DNA of 9,072 nucleotides from Bacillota bacterium. Its GTDB lineage: Bacteria; Bacillota; GCA-003054495; Carboxydocellales; JAJZTU01. A program made the translations under genes and the position numbers. The number at the start of each line of letters is the position of its first letter. The first letter of the stretch is position 1. Location: positions 1 to 9,072 of the forward strand of contig JAJZTU010000129.1 of NCBI GenBank assembly GCA_021848765.1, given 5' to 3'. The notes under the pieces are model-generated. The model saw only the letters and a list, made by a program, of their open reading frames with translations. It was not told where the DNA came from and did not search any database. Below are positions 1 to 6,576 of this stretch, in pieces.

Positions 1-51
1 ATCTGAGGTAATTCATGATCAGGCGACGGTGAAGGCTTAGCTGCTGAAGAA

Positions 52-285
52 TTTGCTCAGGTCGTTACCTGACCCGGTGCGGGCGCTCATGGCCCCGGAC
101 CATAGTCGCTCTTAGCGCAGGTCTGCAATAGAATCGACCTTGCCGGCACGGACGCCGGCAACCCTGCTGGGGTCACGGACGACCCATCAGCAGGGTTGGT
201 CGATTCTATTAGCAGACCAAGCTTAGAGCGACTTGGTACGGAACTAAGAGCGCCTAACCGGGACAGGTACCCGACCGGAGACAAA
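52..285. repeat. Long imperfect inverted repeat able to fold into a branched structure
   Basis: The left half pairs outside-in with the right half: 52-54 with 283-285, 56-58 with 278-280, 60-64 with 272-276, 67-78 with 257-268 (11 of 12), 82-88 with 248-254, and 104-139 with 198-233 (long arms with a few mismatches and bulges). A small hairpin may sit at 89-103. Inside the long arms are two hairpins: 141-147/154-160 (perfect 7 bp) and 161-169/188-196 plus 170-174/181-185. Both close on the same six-base loop, ACGGAC. A further short hairpin is possible at 275-279/290-294. The flanks 1-51 and 286-342 hold nothing I recognise. It has no T-run, so it is not an ordinary terminator. It could be a foldback/MITE-like element, the non-coding end of an insertion sequence, or a structured RNA. 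The structure is seen in the sequence; identity and strand are unknown. Confidence 0.7.
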
Positions 286-342
286 AGAGTCCGGCCAGAA
301 CAAGACGTGAAGTCCAGTCCATTGTACAGAACCAGGGCAATG

Positions 343-1185
343 CTACAACGTAAAGTAGGCCAGCCCCACCGCACCCGGACCGGCATAGGTACCGATAACC
401 GGACTAATCTCCGAAATCAGTATTTCCGCACAGTCATATTCATTAACAACCCGCTCATGGAGCTTCATAACTCCGCTGAAATCATTGCCGTGGAGGACTC
501 CACACATTATCTTGCGGTTACCGGCTTGCTCCTTGACCAGAGCCAGAATCCGCTCTATAGCCCGGTTCCGGCCTCTGAGCTTGTCCACGGGTGTAACAAC
601 CCCGTCCTTAAAAGTCAGGATAGGTTTAATATTCAGCAGGCTGCCCAAGAGGGCGCCGGCCCGGCCAATCCGGCCACCTTTGTGGAGGTATTCCAGGGTA
701 TCCAGCACAAAGTAAAGCCGGCACCTGGATACCAGCGCATTAACCAAATCCAGAATCTCACTTTTGCTTTGGCCTTCCATAGCAGCCTTGGCTGCAGCCA
801 GCACTATCAGGCCCAGGCCCAGGCTGACTGTTTTGGAATCCACCACATGGAGGTCCAAGTCAGGGACCATTTTACCTCCCAATTCCGCAGACTGGACTGT
901 GCCGCTGATTTCCCCGGAAATATGAATGGAAATCACACTGTACTCTTCCCTGGCCAGATGCTCATATAAACAAACAAACTCACCCGGTGAAGGTTGGGAT
1001 GTGGTGGGAGTCTTTTCTGCCAGGGGCAGACGCTGGTAGAACTCCTTGGGGGACATATCAATCCCATCCCGGTACACCTCATTCCCAAAGATGACCTTCA
1101 GGGGCACCAGGCCAATATGGTACTGCTCAAGGAGTTCTTTGGGCAGGTCACAGGTACTGTCGGTGACAATCCTAATTTTAGCCAC
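343..1185 (-). CDS. DegV family protein, probable fatty acid-binding subunit FakB
   Basis: This 280-residue protein has the full DegV length. DegV/FakB proteins bind one fatty acid in a deep pocket and present it to the kinase FakA, feeding exogenous fatty acids into phospholipid synthesis as acyl-phosphate. Visible motifs are VTDSTCDLP at residues 7-15, TTSQPSP at 61-67, SGEISGT at 90-96 and the C-terminal GPGAVGLAYF; the Thr/Ser residues of the second and third motifs match ligand-contacting positions in characterised FakB proteins. The position before GPGA that is often His (GTHxGPGA) is Tyr here (GTYAGPGA), a variant I believe is also common. The start is GTG at 1183-1185, preceded by a GAGGTG ribosome binding site. 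It lies 66 bases downstream of fakA on the same strand, so it is probably the last gene of the asp23-fakA-degV operon. The symbol fakB is a functional inference from the linkage. Confidence 0.9.
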   Translation of the reverse strand: MAKIRIVTDSTCDLPKELLEQYHIGLVPLKVIFGNEVYRDGIDMSPKEFYQRLPLAEKTPTTSQPSPGEFVCLYEHLAREEYSVISIHISGEISGTVQSAELGGKMVPDLDLHVVDSKTVSLGLGLIVLAAAKAAMEGQSKSEILDLVNALVSRCRLYFVLDTLEYLHKGGRIGRAGALLGSLLNIKPILTFKDGVVTPVDKLRGRNRAIERILALVKEQAGNRKIMCGVLHGNDFSGVMKLHERVVNEYDCAEILISEISPVIGTYAGPGAVGLAYFTL

Positions 1186-1251
1186 TATTCACACCTCACT
1201 TCCACACTAACCACGCTAAACTTTACTGATTAATCCGGGTTAATAATACCG

Positions 1252-2882
1252 TCACCCTACTGAAATTATATAATAATATAAAGGTTGTCCACCTTCCTGG
1301 AGTTCAAAGTCTACGTCAGGATATTTTTCGCTTAGCTCAACTTGCAAATCATGTGCCTCCCGGGCTCCAATACCCCCACCGTAGAAAAGGGTCACCAGTT
1401 CCTGGGCCGGAGTTAATACCCGGTCCAATACCTGTTCAACTACCGGATTAATCTCCTGACCCACCACCGTGATCCGGTCCTCAACAAGACCCAGGATATC
1501 GCCTGCTTTGATCTCACGGCCTTCCCACTGGGAATCCCTGACTGCATAAGTGATTTCCACGCTGACAACCTGGGCTGCTGCTGAGACCATCCTTTCCAGA
1601 TTGGTTTCAGGAGTGGAGTACGGATCAAAGGCAACCAGGGCGGCTATTCCCTGAGGAATACTTTTGGCCGGTACAATTTCAACCGGTTTATTAACTAACT
1701 CCCGGGCCTGTTGGGCGGCTAAAATAATATTGCTGTTATTGGGCAGCAGAATCACCCGCCCGGCGTTGACCGCTTCAATAGCTTTAATCAGGTCTTCGGC
1801 ACTGGGGTTACTGGTCTGCCCACCCTCGATAACCTGGTCAACTCCCAGGCTGAACAGGATATTCTTCAACCCCGCTCCTGAAGCCACAGCCACCAGGCCC
1901 AGGGGCTTTGAGTGTGGCTGTTTGCTCTGAAATTGTTCTACCATATTATTAATATGGACCTCGTGAAGAGATCCCTGATTCAGACAAATTTCCAAAACCC
2001 TGCCCGGGTGATTGGAGTGAATATGTACCTTGAGCATGGACGGGTCGCCCACCACCAACAGGGAATCTCCCCAAGGTTCCAGCTCGCTGCTCAGGCCATC
2101 CTGATTCAGGGCTGCACCCTTTAAAATAAGCTCAGTACAATACTGAAACTCAATTTGTTCCACGCTCACCGGCAAATCGCCGGCAATTGGCAAGTCCGGG
2201 CTTGGCCTGTCAACCGTTTCCACGGTCAGGGAAGCCTTCCCACCGGGTAGTTCCTCCGCCAAGGTCTCGCCCTTGGCGGCCTGTAGAAAACCCTGCAGGA
2301 CCAACAGCCATCCCATACCTCCGGCATCCACCACACCCACCTGTTTCAGGACGGGCAGTAGCTTCGGGGTATCTACCAGGGCTTGTTGGGCGGAAGCATA
2401 AGCTGCTTCCAGTACCCCGACAACTCCCGAACCTGTTTTGGCGGACTGGACCGCTCCCTTAGCTGCCAGCCTGGCCACCGTCAGGATAGTACCCTCCACA
2501 GGTTTCTTCACACCGAGATAGGCGGTATCCACACCGGATTGGAGGGCCTGGGCCAAATCCTTGGGGCCCAAATCCGTTTTACCCGCCAAACCCAGGGCGA
2601 AACCCCGCAATAGCTGAGAGAGAATAAGCCGGAATTGCCCCTGGCACCCATGAGTGAGCCCTGGGCCGCTGCCTCCGCTACTTTGGATGCGGAATCAGCT
2701 GCGGCCTGCTCCATCCCGGACACTGCCGCCTGGAAAGTTAGAGCCATATTGGTTCCCGTATCCCCATCAGGCACAGGGAATACATTCAGGGCATCCACTT
2801 CATCTTGCTTTGCTGTCAAGAGCCGGTTTGCCGCCTGAAAAAGGTTTTTCAGCTCCGTACCCTGAAGTCGCTCAACCTTCAC
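1252..2882 (-). pseudogene. Fatty acid kinase FakA (YloV/DAK2 family), frameshifted as written
   Basis: Two overlapping frames together encode one FakA of about 543 residues, the usual size. The first frame (start GTG 2880-2882, AGGAGG at 2890-2895) gives the DAK2 kinase domain with NVFPVPDGDTGTNM at residues 33-46, whose aspartates bind Mg-ATP, and GARGNSG at 79-85. The frame then breaks: the expected family sequence V-I-L-S-Q-L-L-R-G-F-A is restored by adding one base between 2627 and 2628. The second frame runs to 1252 and ends with the typical C-terminal part (YGGGIGAREA and a GGQPLYYYIISVG tail). FakA phosphorylates fatty acids bound to FakB, encoded just downstream. Everything after the break is intact and free of stops, so this is either a very recent mutation or a sequencing/assembly error. 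If the base is truly missing, the product is a 124-residue fragment with no C-terminal domains. Confidence 0.88.
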
Positions 2883-2893
2883 CCGAGTTCCTC

Positions 2894-3247
2894 CTAATTC
2901 ACCCGCACACCCTGGACATTCACGTTAATCTCCCGTACCACCAGTCCGGTTGCGTTTTCTACAGAGTATTTTACTCTTTCCCGTACATTATTGGCAACTT
3001 CCGAAATTTTAACACCATAACTTACAATAATATAAAGCTCAATGCTGACCTCCCGGCCATCGAGGACTACCGCTACGCCCTTACTTAAGGACTCCCTGCC
3101 CAGCATCTCGGCAAAGCCATCAATAATCTTTCGTGAGGCCATGCCCACCAAGCCGTAGCACTCTAGTGCCGCAGCCCCGGCAATGGTAGCAATTACCTCT
3201 TCCGAAATATCCAGACCACCAAAAGCTGTAGACTTTTTCTTCGCCAT
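2894..3247 (-). CDS. Asp23/Gls24 family protein (DUF322, YloU-like)
   Basis: This is a 117-residue protein of the alkaline-shock protein family. It shows the family pattern of an N-terminal GGLDISEEVIATIAGAAALECYGLVGM segment in two overlapping parts and a C-terminal INVNVQGVRV strand. Such proteins are small and cytosolic or membrane-associated and are linked to envelope stress; the yloU-type gene is nearly always next to fakA/yloV in Firmicutes, though its exact role is unsettled. The start is ATG 3245-3247 with AGGAGGG at 3258-3264. Its TAG stop (2894-2896) overlaps the ribosome binding site of fakA, which starts 11 bases later, so the two are probably translationally coupled. There is no signal peptide or membrane segment. 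Confidence 0.93.
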   Translation of the reverse strand: MAKKKSTAFGGLDISEEVIATIAGAAALECYGLVGMASRKIIDGFAEMLGRESLSKGVAVVLDGREVSIELYIIVSYGVKISEVANNVRERVKYSVENATGLVVREINVNVQGVRVN

Positions 3248-3277
3248 TTTTTACTCTCCCTCCTAAAACAAAGTTTG

Positions 3278-3306
3278 TTAAGAAAAATGGAAGGGAAATC
3301 CCTTCC
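3278..3306 (-). terminator. Rho-independent terminator after the DUF1858 gene
   Basis: Read on the minus strand, GGAAGGG (3300-3306) pairs perfectly with CCCTTCC (3289-3295) around a four-base loop and is followed by ATTTTTCTT. It sits between the DUF1858 gene and asp23, so the former is probably a separate transcript, or the downstream operon is partly fed by readthrough. Confidence 0.75.
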
Positions 3307-3314
3307 TAAAGTAT

Positions 3315-3509
3315 CTAGTTCTTTGCCAGGCTGTTAAGTTCCTTCAAAAGTTCATCCAGGTTAATCCCGTGCATCTTGGCGCCGGCTTCAATAGACTCTG
3401 CCACAGAACCCATACAATCCAAACAGTGCATGCCGTGTTTTTTGAAGATCTCCCGTGACTCCGGGTGCCTTTGAAGAGCGTCATAAATAGACATTTCTTT
3501 GGTAATCAC
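3315..3509 (-). CDS. DUF1858 domain protein, small Cys-pair protein
   Basis: This small protein (64 residues from the chosen start) matches the DUF1858 family: ITKEMSIYDAL at the N-terminus, a segment built on HPESREIFKKHGMHCLDC, then a short helix. The CxxC pair in HCLDC is the family hallmark and resembles motifs near hybrid-cluster and redox proteins; no function is established. The reading frame extends to a GTG at 3516-3518, but that codon abuts the AGGAGG (3518-3523), which leaves no proper spacing. The in-frame GTG at 3507-3509 is 8 bases from the same AGGAGG and gives the family's usual start, so I prefer it. It is divergent from rpmB and followed by its own terminator. Confidence 0.85.
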   Translation of the reverse strand: MITKEMSIYDALQRHPESREIFKKHGMHCLDCMGSVAESIEAGAKMHGINLDELLKELNSLAKN

Positions 3510-3611
3510 CGGCCACACCTCCTCTGGTAATAGCCTATGCTATATAATTTATTATTCCACAGCCTTAAAAAAAATCCTGCCGGACATTTGGGGAGTGTCA
3601 AGAATTAATAC

Positions 3612-3640
3612 TTGCCATTCCTAGGGATATTTGATAGAAT
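3612..3640 (+). promoter_or_regulatory. Sigma-A type promoter for rpmB
   Basis: TTGCCA (3612-3617), a 17-base spacer and TAGAAT (3635-3640) give near-consensus -35 and -10 boxes. This predicts a start near 3647 and an untranslated leader of about 80 bases before the L28 start codon. A weak imperfect stem in that leader is not convincing as a regulator. Confidence 0.65.
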
Positions 3641-3729
3641 AAAAAAGTGATTTCACCCTGTTCATAATGAAAAAGGGAAATACTGCTTAGCATAGCTTGA
3701 AAACATCGCTTGTGAAGGAGGTGCTAGAT

Positions 3730-3918
3730 ATGGCAAGATGCGAAATTTGTAATAAAGGTGTTGTAACCGGTATGGCTGTCAGCCATTCCCATATCCGGAC
3801 CAAGAAAACCTGGAGTCCTAACCTCCAGCGGGTAAAAGCCCTGGTCAACGGTACTCCTAAAAGAATCCGGGTCTGCACCCGGTGCCTGCGTTCCGGAAAG
3901 GTTCAACGGGCTATCTAG
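3730..3918 (+). CDS. rpmB: 50S ribosomal protein L28
   Basis: This is a complete 62-residue L28, the normal length. It is a component of the large ribosomal subunit. It begins MARCEICNKG and carries the central HSHIRTKKTWSPNLQRV block. It has two CxxC pairs (CEIC near residue 4 and CTRC near residue 50), so it is the zinc-binding type of L28. An upstream in-frame ATG at 3697 exists, but the true start is ATG 3730, six bases after AGGAGGTG. It is transcribed divergently from the DUF1858/asp23/fakA/degV block, as in many Firmicutes. Confidence 0.97.
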   Translation: MARCEICNKGVVTGMAVSHSHIRTKKTWSPNLQRVKALVNGTPKRIRVCTRCLRSGKVQRAI

Positions 3919-3947
3919 TTCCACTCAATATATATACAGACAGTATT

Positions 3948-3982
3948 AAACCTCAGTTTTTTAGCTGGGGTTTTTTATTTTT
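3948..3982 (+). terminator. Rho-independent terminator of rpmB
   Basis: AAACCTCAG (3948-3956) pairs with CTGGGGTTT (3965-3973, one G-U pair) around an eight-base loop and runs into TTTTTTATTTTT. It closes the rpmB transcript about 30 bases after its stop. Confidence 0.85.
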
Positions 3983-4016
3983 GACGGTGAAACTACCGCT
4001 CAAAACGGAACTGAAT

Positions 4017-4046
4017 GTATATCCCTCCGGCTGACTTAAGATAATA
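4017..4046 (+). promoter_or_regulatory. Probable forespore (sigma-G/F-like) promoter of the fixC operon
   Basis: GTATA (4017-4021), 18 bases, then GATAATA (4040-4046), ending 31 bases before the fixC start. The same two boxes with the same 18-base spacing occur at 6855-6884, 32 bases before an alpha/beta SASP gene. This fits the sigma-G pattern (GHATR about 17-18 bases from CATNHTA) with one -10 deviation at the first base. GATAAT alone could also serve as a sigma-A -10, but no matching -35 box is present. The match is seen; the sigma factor is inferred. Confidence 0.5.
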
Positions 4047-4077
4047 AAGCTAAGAAACTTGAACCGGGGGAACACTG

Positions 4078-5373
4078 ATGAATAAAAATCATTATGACGC
4101 AATTGTAGTTGGAGCCGGTCCGGCCGGTTCGGTAGCCGCGCTCACCCTGGCTAAAAACAACCTGTCGGTAGCTTTGCTCGAACGGGGCAAATTTCCCGGT
4201 AGTAAGAACATGTTTGGTGGTACCATTTACCGGGAGACAACGGAAAAAATTTTTCCGGCTTTTTGGCATGACGCCCCGGTAGAGAGGGCAGTAGTCCGGG
4301 ACGAGGCCTGGTTTATGGAGGAAGATTCTGTTGTAAATATGGGATTTAACGGTTTACGCTTTGCTAAAGAGCCTTATAATAAATTCACCGTTTTAAGGGC
4401 CAAGTTTGACAAATGGATGGCTGAACAGGCCCGAAAGGCCGGGGTACATCTTATCTGTGGGACTTTGGTCCGCCATGTCAAGTACAAGGGGAAAAAGGCC
4501 ATAGGAGTTGTCCTGGACGATGGCAGTGAGCTGGGAGCCGATGCTGTGGTACTGGCTGAGGGTGTTACCTCCCTGTTGACCAAAGAGGCTAAACTGCGCC
4601 AGGACTATACGCCTCATCAATTAACCCTGTACGCCCAGGAGATTATGGAACTGGACAGCAAGATTATTGAAGAAAGGTTCAATCTGGAAAAGGACCAGGG
4701 GGCCATTATCGGGATGCTTGGTTATCCCACCGCCGGAGCTATCGGCAAAGCCGGCATCTGGACCAACAAAAACACCTTATCCATGATTGCCGGTGGCTAT
4801 CTGTGGGACCTTATGCAGAAAGGACTGAGTCCTGACCTGCTTCTGCAAAGGACCAAACAACATCCCCTGGTTAAACGGTTAATTCAAGGGGCAAAAGTTG
4901 TCCAATATAAAGCCCACATGATTCCTAAAGGGGGCTACAAGGCCTTACCCAAGCTATGTTCGGACGGAATAGTTGTGGTAGGCGACGCAGCCGGGATGAT
5001 CAGTGGGCGCAGGGGCACTGACCTCGCCATGCTGACCGGGCAATTTGGAGCCCAGGCTATAGTTCAGGCCAAGGCCAAGGGGGATTTTACCGCCAAGACC
5101 TTGGCAGCCTATGCTAACAAGGTGAACCGGAGCTTTTTCCTTAAGGATATGAAAGCAGGGGAGCAAACCGTCGAATACTATCATAAAAACCCTGATGCGG
5201 ATTATTTGTTGAGCAAGACCTTAAATGATTTAGGCTACGCCTATTTTTCAGAGGGTCTGGTCACCAGCAGGGAAAAGACCCAGCTTATAACCAATACCAT
5301 TTTAAGTGAGCAGCCACTGGCCAAAACCCTGTTTGACCTTTATAACGGCTACAAATACTGGGAAGCATTTTAG
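4078..5373 (+). CDS. fixC: FixC-like FAD-dependent oxidoreductase (ETF:quinone oxidoreductase family)
   Basis: This is a 431-residue flavoprotein. FixC/ETF-QO proteins take electrons from electron-transfer flavoprotein and, with a ferredoxin partner, pass them to quinone or other acceptors. The N-terminal FAD-binding motif is VVGAGPAG (residues 10-17), followed by the family block ERGKFPGSKNMFGGTIY and the second FAD motif VVVGDAAGM with Gly302-Asp303. The ETF-QO iron-sulfur domain is absent, as normal for FixC, and is supplied by fixX 70 bases downstream. The ATG has only a weak GGGGG-type ribosome binding site. fixA and fixB, the ETF subunits that usually accompany fixCX, are not in the window, so the electron donor must be encoded elsewhere or be different. 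The family is certain; the physiological reaction is not. Confidence 0.92.
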   Translation: MNKNHYDAIVVGAGPAGSVAALTLAKNNLSVALLERGKFPGSKNMFGGTIYRETTEKIFPAFWHDAPVERAVVRDEAWFMEEDSVVNMGFNGLRFAKEPYNKFTVLRAKFDKWMAEQARKAGVHLICGTLVRHVKYKGKKAIGVVLDDGSELGADAVVLAEGVTSLLTKEAKLRQDYTPHQLTLYAQEIMELDSKIIEERFNLEKDQGAIIGMLGYPTAGAIGKAGIWTNKNTLSMIAGGYLWDLMQKGLSPDLLLQRTKQHPLVKRLIQGAKVVQYKAHMIPKGGYKALPKLCSDGIVVVGDAAGMISGRRGTDLAMLTGQFGAQAIVQAKAKGDFTAKTLAAYANKVNRSFFLKDMKAGEQTVEYYHKNPDADYLLSKTLNDLGYAYFSEGLVTSREKTQLITNTILSEQPLAKTLFDLYNGYKYWEAF

Positions 5374-5443
5374 GGCGAACCAAGAGGTTTAATAGGTTGG
5401 CATTCCTCAGGTTATGTCCATCTTCTTCAGGAGGTCAAATTCA

Positions 5444-5725
5444 TTGGAAAAATACGCAGCATATGACCCGTTGGACAATTTGCTTATCGACGTTGATGAT
5501 AAACCCCATATCTACATAATCAAACAGACAACCTGTGGCAATAAGTGCCCTGACCATTCCTGCACTAATTTCTGTCCTTCCCGGGTTTTCTCCTGGGAGG
5601 GCGGCAAACTGGCGGTGGATTACACCCGCTGTGTGGAATGCGGGGCCTGCCAGTATAGTTGTATTCATAAAAACATCCACTGGGAATATCCCCGGGGAGG
5701 CTTTGGGGTAGTGTACCTTTATTGA
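5444..5725 (+). CDS. fixX: FixX-like ferredoxin
   Basis: This ferredoxin has eight cysteines in two groups: Cys31, 35, 40, 44 (CGNKCPDHSCTNFC) and Cys63, 66, 69, 73 (CVECGACQYSC). That suits two [4Fe-4S] clusters, as in FixX/EtfX subunits, which carry electrons from FixC. The HI-Y-I-I sequence before the first group and the FSWEGGKLAVDY linker are typical of FixX. An upstream ATG at 5414 is in frame but lacks a ribosome binding site; I prefer TTG 5444-5446, nine bases after AGGAGG (5429-5434), which gives 93 residues, close to family length. It ends 20 bases before the ferritin-like gene, so fixC, fixX and that gene are probably co-transcribed. Confidence 0.88.
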   Translation: MEKYAAYDPLDNLLIDVDDKPHIYIIKQTTCGNKCPDHSCTNFCPSRVFSWEGGKLAVDYTRCVECGACQYSCIHKNIHWEYPRGGFGVVYLY

Positions 5726-5745
5726 AGCGAAGGGGTGGGTTTTTC

Positions 5746-6216
5746 ATGGACCGGGATTTGGGAAAAAGCCTCAACTGGTTTCTGCTTCTGGAAATCAATC
5801 AGGTTCAATTATATAAGGCCCAGGCCCACCAAGTTGCAGACACCCACCTTCGTGAAGCCCTAAACCGTTTTGCCCAGATTGAACAGGAGCATGTGGAAAA
5901 AATCGCCACCCTGCTCAGGCAAATGGGTGGTGATGTCGGCTGGCTGACGGCAGCCTGCGAGAGCTCCTGGGGAAAGCAATTCGCCCGTCTGGGAATGGAA
6001 GGAATCATGAGCGCTGTTGACAAAATAGGTGAGGACAAACTGCTTTCCATAGCTATTTTAGGTGAGCAAAGAGCAATTGCCGACTACAAGAAGCTAATTG
6101 CAAAAACTCCAGAACCCTGGGTCCTGGAAGTCCTTTGGGCCAATCTTATTGATGAAGAATTACATAGCGGTTGGATGAAAAATTACTTAACGGGTAAGCA
6201 GAATATATCCCCTTAA
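5746..6216 (+). CDS. Ferritin-like di-iron protein (rubrerythrin/bacterioferritin-type fold)
   Basis: This 156-residue protein is all-helical, with the four-helix di-iron ligand set in order: Glu16 (LLLEINQ), Glu46 and His49 (EQEH), Glu107 (LGEQRA), Glu137 and His140 (EELH). This pattern of E, ExxH, E, ExxH defines the ferritin-like superfamily, whose members store iron, reduce peroxide or oxidise substrates. There is no rubredoxin domain or CxxC, so it would need an external reductant; the adjacent FixCX could be one, which is inference. The start is ATG 5746 with a purine-rich AAGGGGTGGG upstream; an earlier TTG at 5722 overlaps the fixX stop and has no good site. It is the last gene of the fixC operon. 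The subfamily and substrate are unknown. Confidence 0.85.
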   Translation: MDRDLGKSLNWFLLLEINQVQLYKAQAHQVADTHLREALNRFAQIEQEHVEKIATLLRQMGGDVGWLTAACESSWGKQFARLGMEGIMSAVDKIGEDKLLSIAILGEQRAIADYKKLIAKTPEPWVLEVLWANLIDEELHSGWMKNYLTGKQNISP

Positions 6217-6230
6217 TTGGGGAAATTTTT
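6208..6230 (+). terminator. Weak terminator after the ferritin-like gene
   Basis: TCCCC (6208-6212) pairs with GGGGA (6219-6223) over the stop codon, followed by five T's at 6226-6230. The stem is only 5 bp, so termination may be partial. Confidence 0.35.
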
Positions 6231-6233
6231 GCA

Positions 6234-6262
6234 GCATAAACCACCCATCGTCACACAAACTA
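6234..6262 (+). promoter_or_regulatory. Probable sigma-G promoter of the sspF-like gene
   Basis: GCATA (6234-6238), 17 bases, CAAACTA (6256-6262). This matches the forespore sigma-G pattern closely (CATACTA with one mismatch) and ends 30 bases before the start codon of a spore protein gene, which is the expected regulation. Confidence 0.6.
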
Positions 6263-6292
6263 TAAATGGTGCGAAAAAAGGAGGTAAGCATT

Positions 6293-6472
6293 ATGGCCAG
6301 AAGGCGGGGAATAATGTCCGAAGGTCTCAAGTGGGAAATTGCCAAGGAACTAGGAGTGGCAGATGTTGTCCAAAGGGAAGGCTTTGGTGGTGTCTCCTCC
6401 CGTGCCTGTGGTATGATGGTGCACAAAGCCATTGAGATTGCGGAACGGAGCCTTGCCCAGCAGCGCCGGTAG
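6293..6472 (+). CDS. sspF: SspF-like minor small acid-soluble spore protein
   Basis: This is a 59-residue member of the SspF branch of alpha/beta-type SASPs, beginning MARRRGIMSEGLKWEIAKELG and ending in AIEIAERSL; B. subtilis SspF has the same organisation and length. SASPs coat forespore DNA, protect it from UV and heat, and are degraded at germination. The GPR-type cleavage site is Glu15-Ile16-Ala17. It has a Cys in the SSRACGMMV turn, where the two large SASPs downstream also have Cys. The start is ATG 6293 with AAGGAGGT at 6278-6285; the frame is open further upstream, but no other start has such a site. It is the first of four SASP genes leading to gpr. Confidence 0.9.
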   Translation: MARRRGIMSEGLKWEIAKELGVADVVQREGFGGVSSRACGMMVHKAIEIAERSLAQQRR

Positions 6473-6508
6473 CGTTCGTTGCTCACATCCGCATGAACTT
6501 CGCACCGG

Positions 6509-6531
6509 CCAGGGGATTAATCCCCTGGTTA
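6509..6531 (+). terminator. Perfect palindrome, probable terminator of sspF
   Basis: An eight-base stem, CCAGGGGA with TCCCCTGG (6509-6528), closes on a TTAA loop. The following sequence TTAATTCT is only modestly T-rich, so it could also be an operator or processing site. Confidence 0.5.
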
Positions 6532-6576
6532 ATTCTCCTTAAGGTTCCTGATCAAACCGTAAAGGAGGTGGCACAT

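Noticed and set aside
2..40. Open plus-strand stretch ending in TAG at 38-40, perhaps the C-terminus of a gene
   Set aside because: Only 12 codons are visible and they match no family I recognise; it cannot be supported from this window.
78..342. Group II intron 5' end (GTGCG at 78-82)
   Set aside because: The bases before GTGCG pair with 257-268, so they belong to the same fold rather than to an exon; no domain V or reverse transcriptase is visible.
87..386. Minus-strand open frame of 99 codons across the palindrome
   Set aside because: It overlaps the degV end and the inverted repeat, has low-complexity composition and no recognisable domain.
196..969. Long plus-strand open frame of 257 codons
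   Set aside because: It lies almost wholly antisense to degV, has no ribosome binding site, and its translation resembles no family; it is a shadow of the minus-strand gene.
3573..3601. Minus-strand sigma-A promoter for the DUF1858 gene (TTGACA at 3596-3601)
   Set aside because: The -35 is perfect, but the hexamer at the right spacing is AGGATT, a poor -10; AT-rich alternatives nearer the gene lack a -35.
3650..3685. Stem in the rpmB leader as a ribosomal-protein autoregulatory element
   Set aside because: About seven pairs with a two-base bulge and a large loop; too weak and resembling no known L28 leader.
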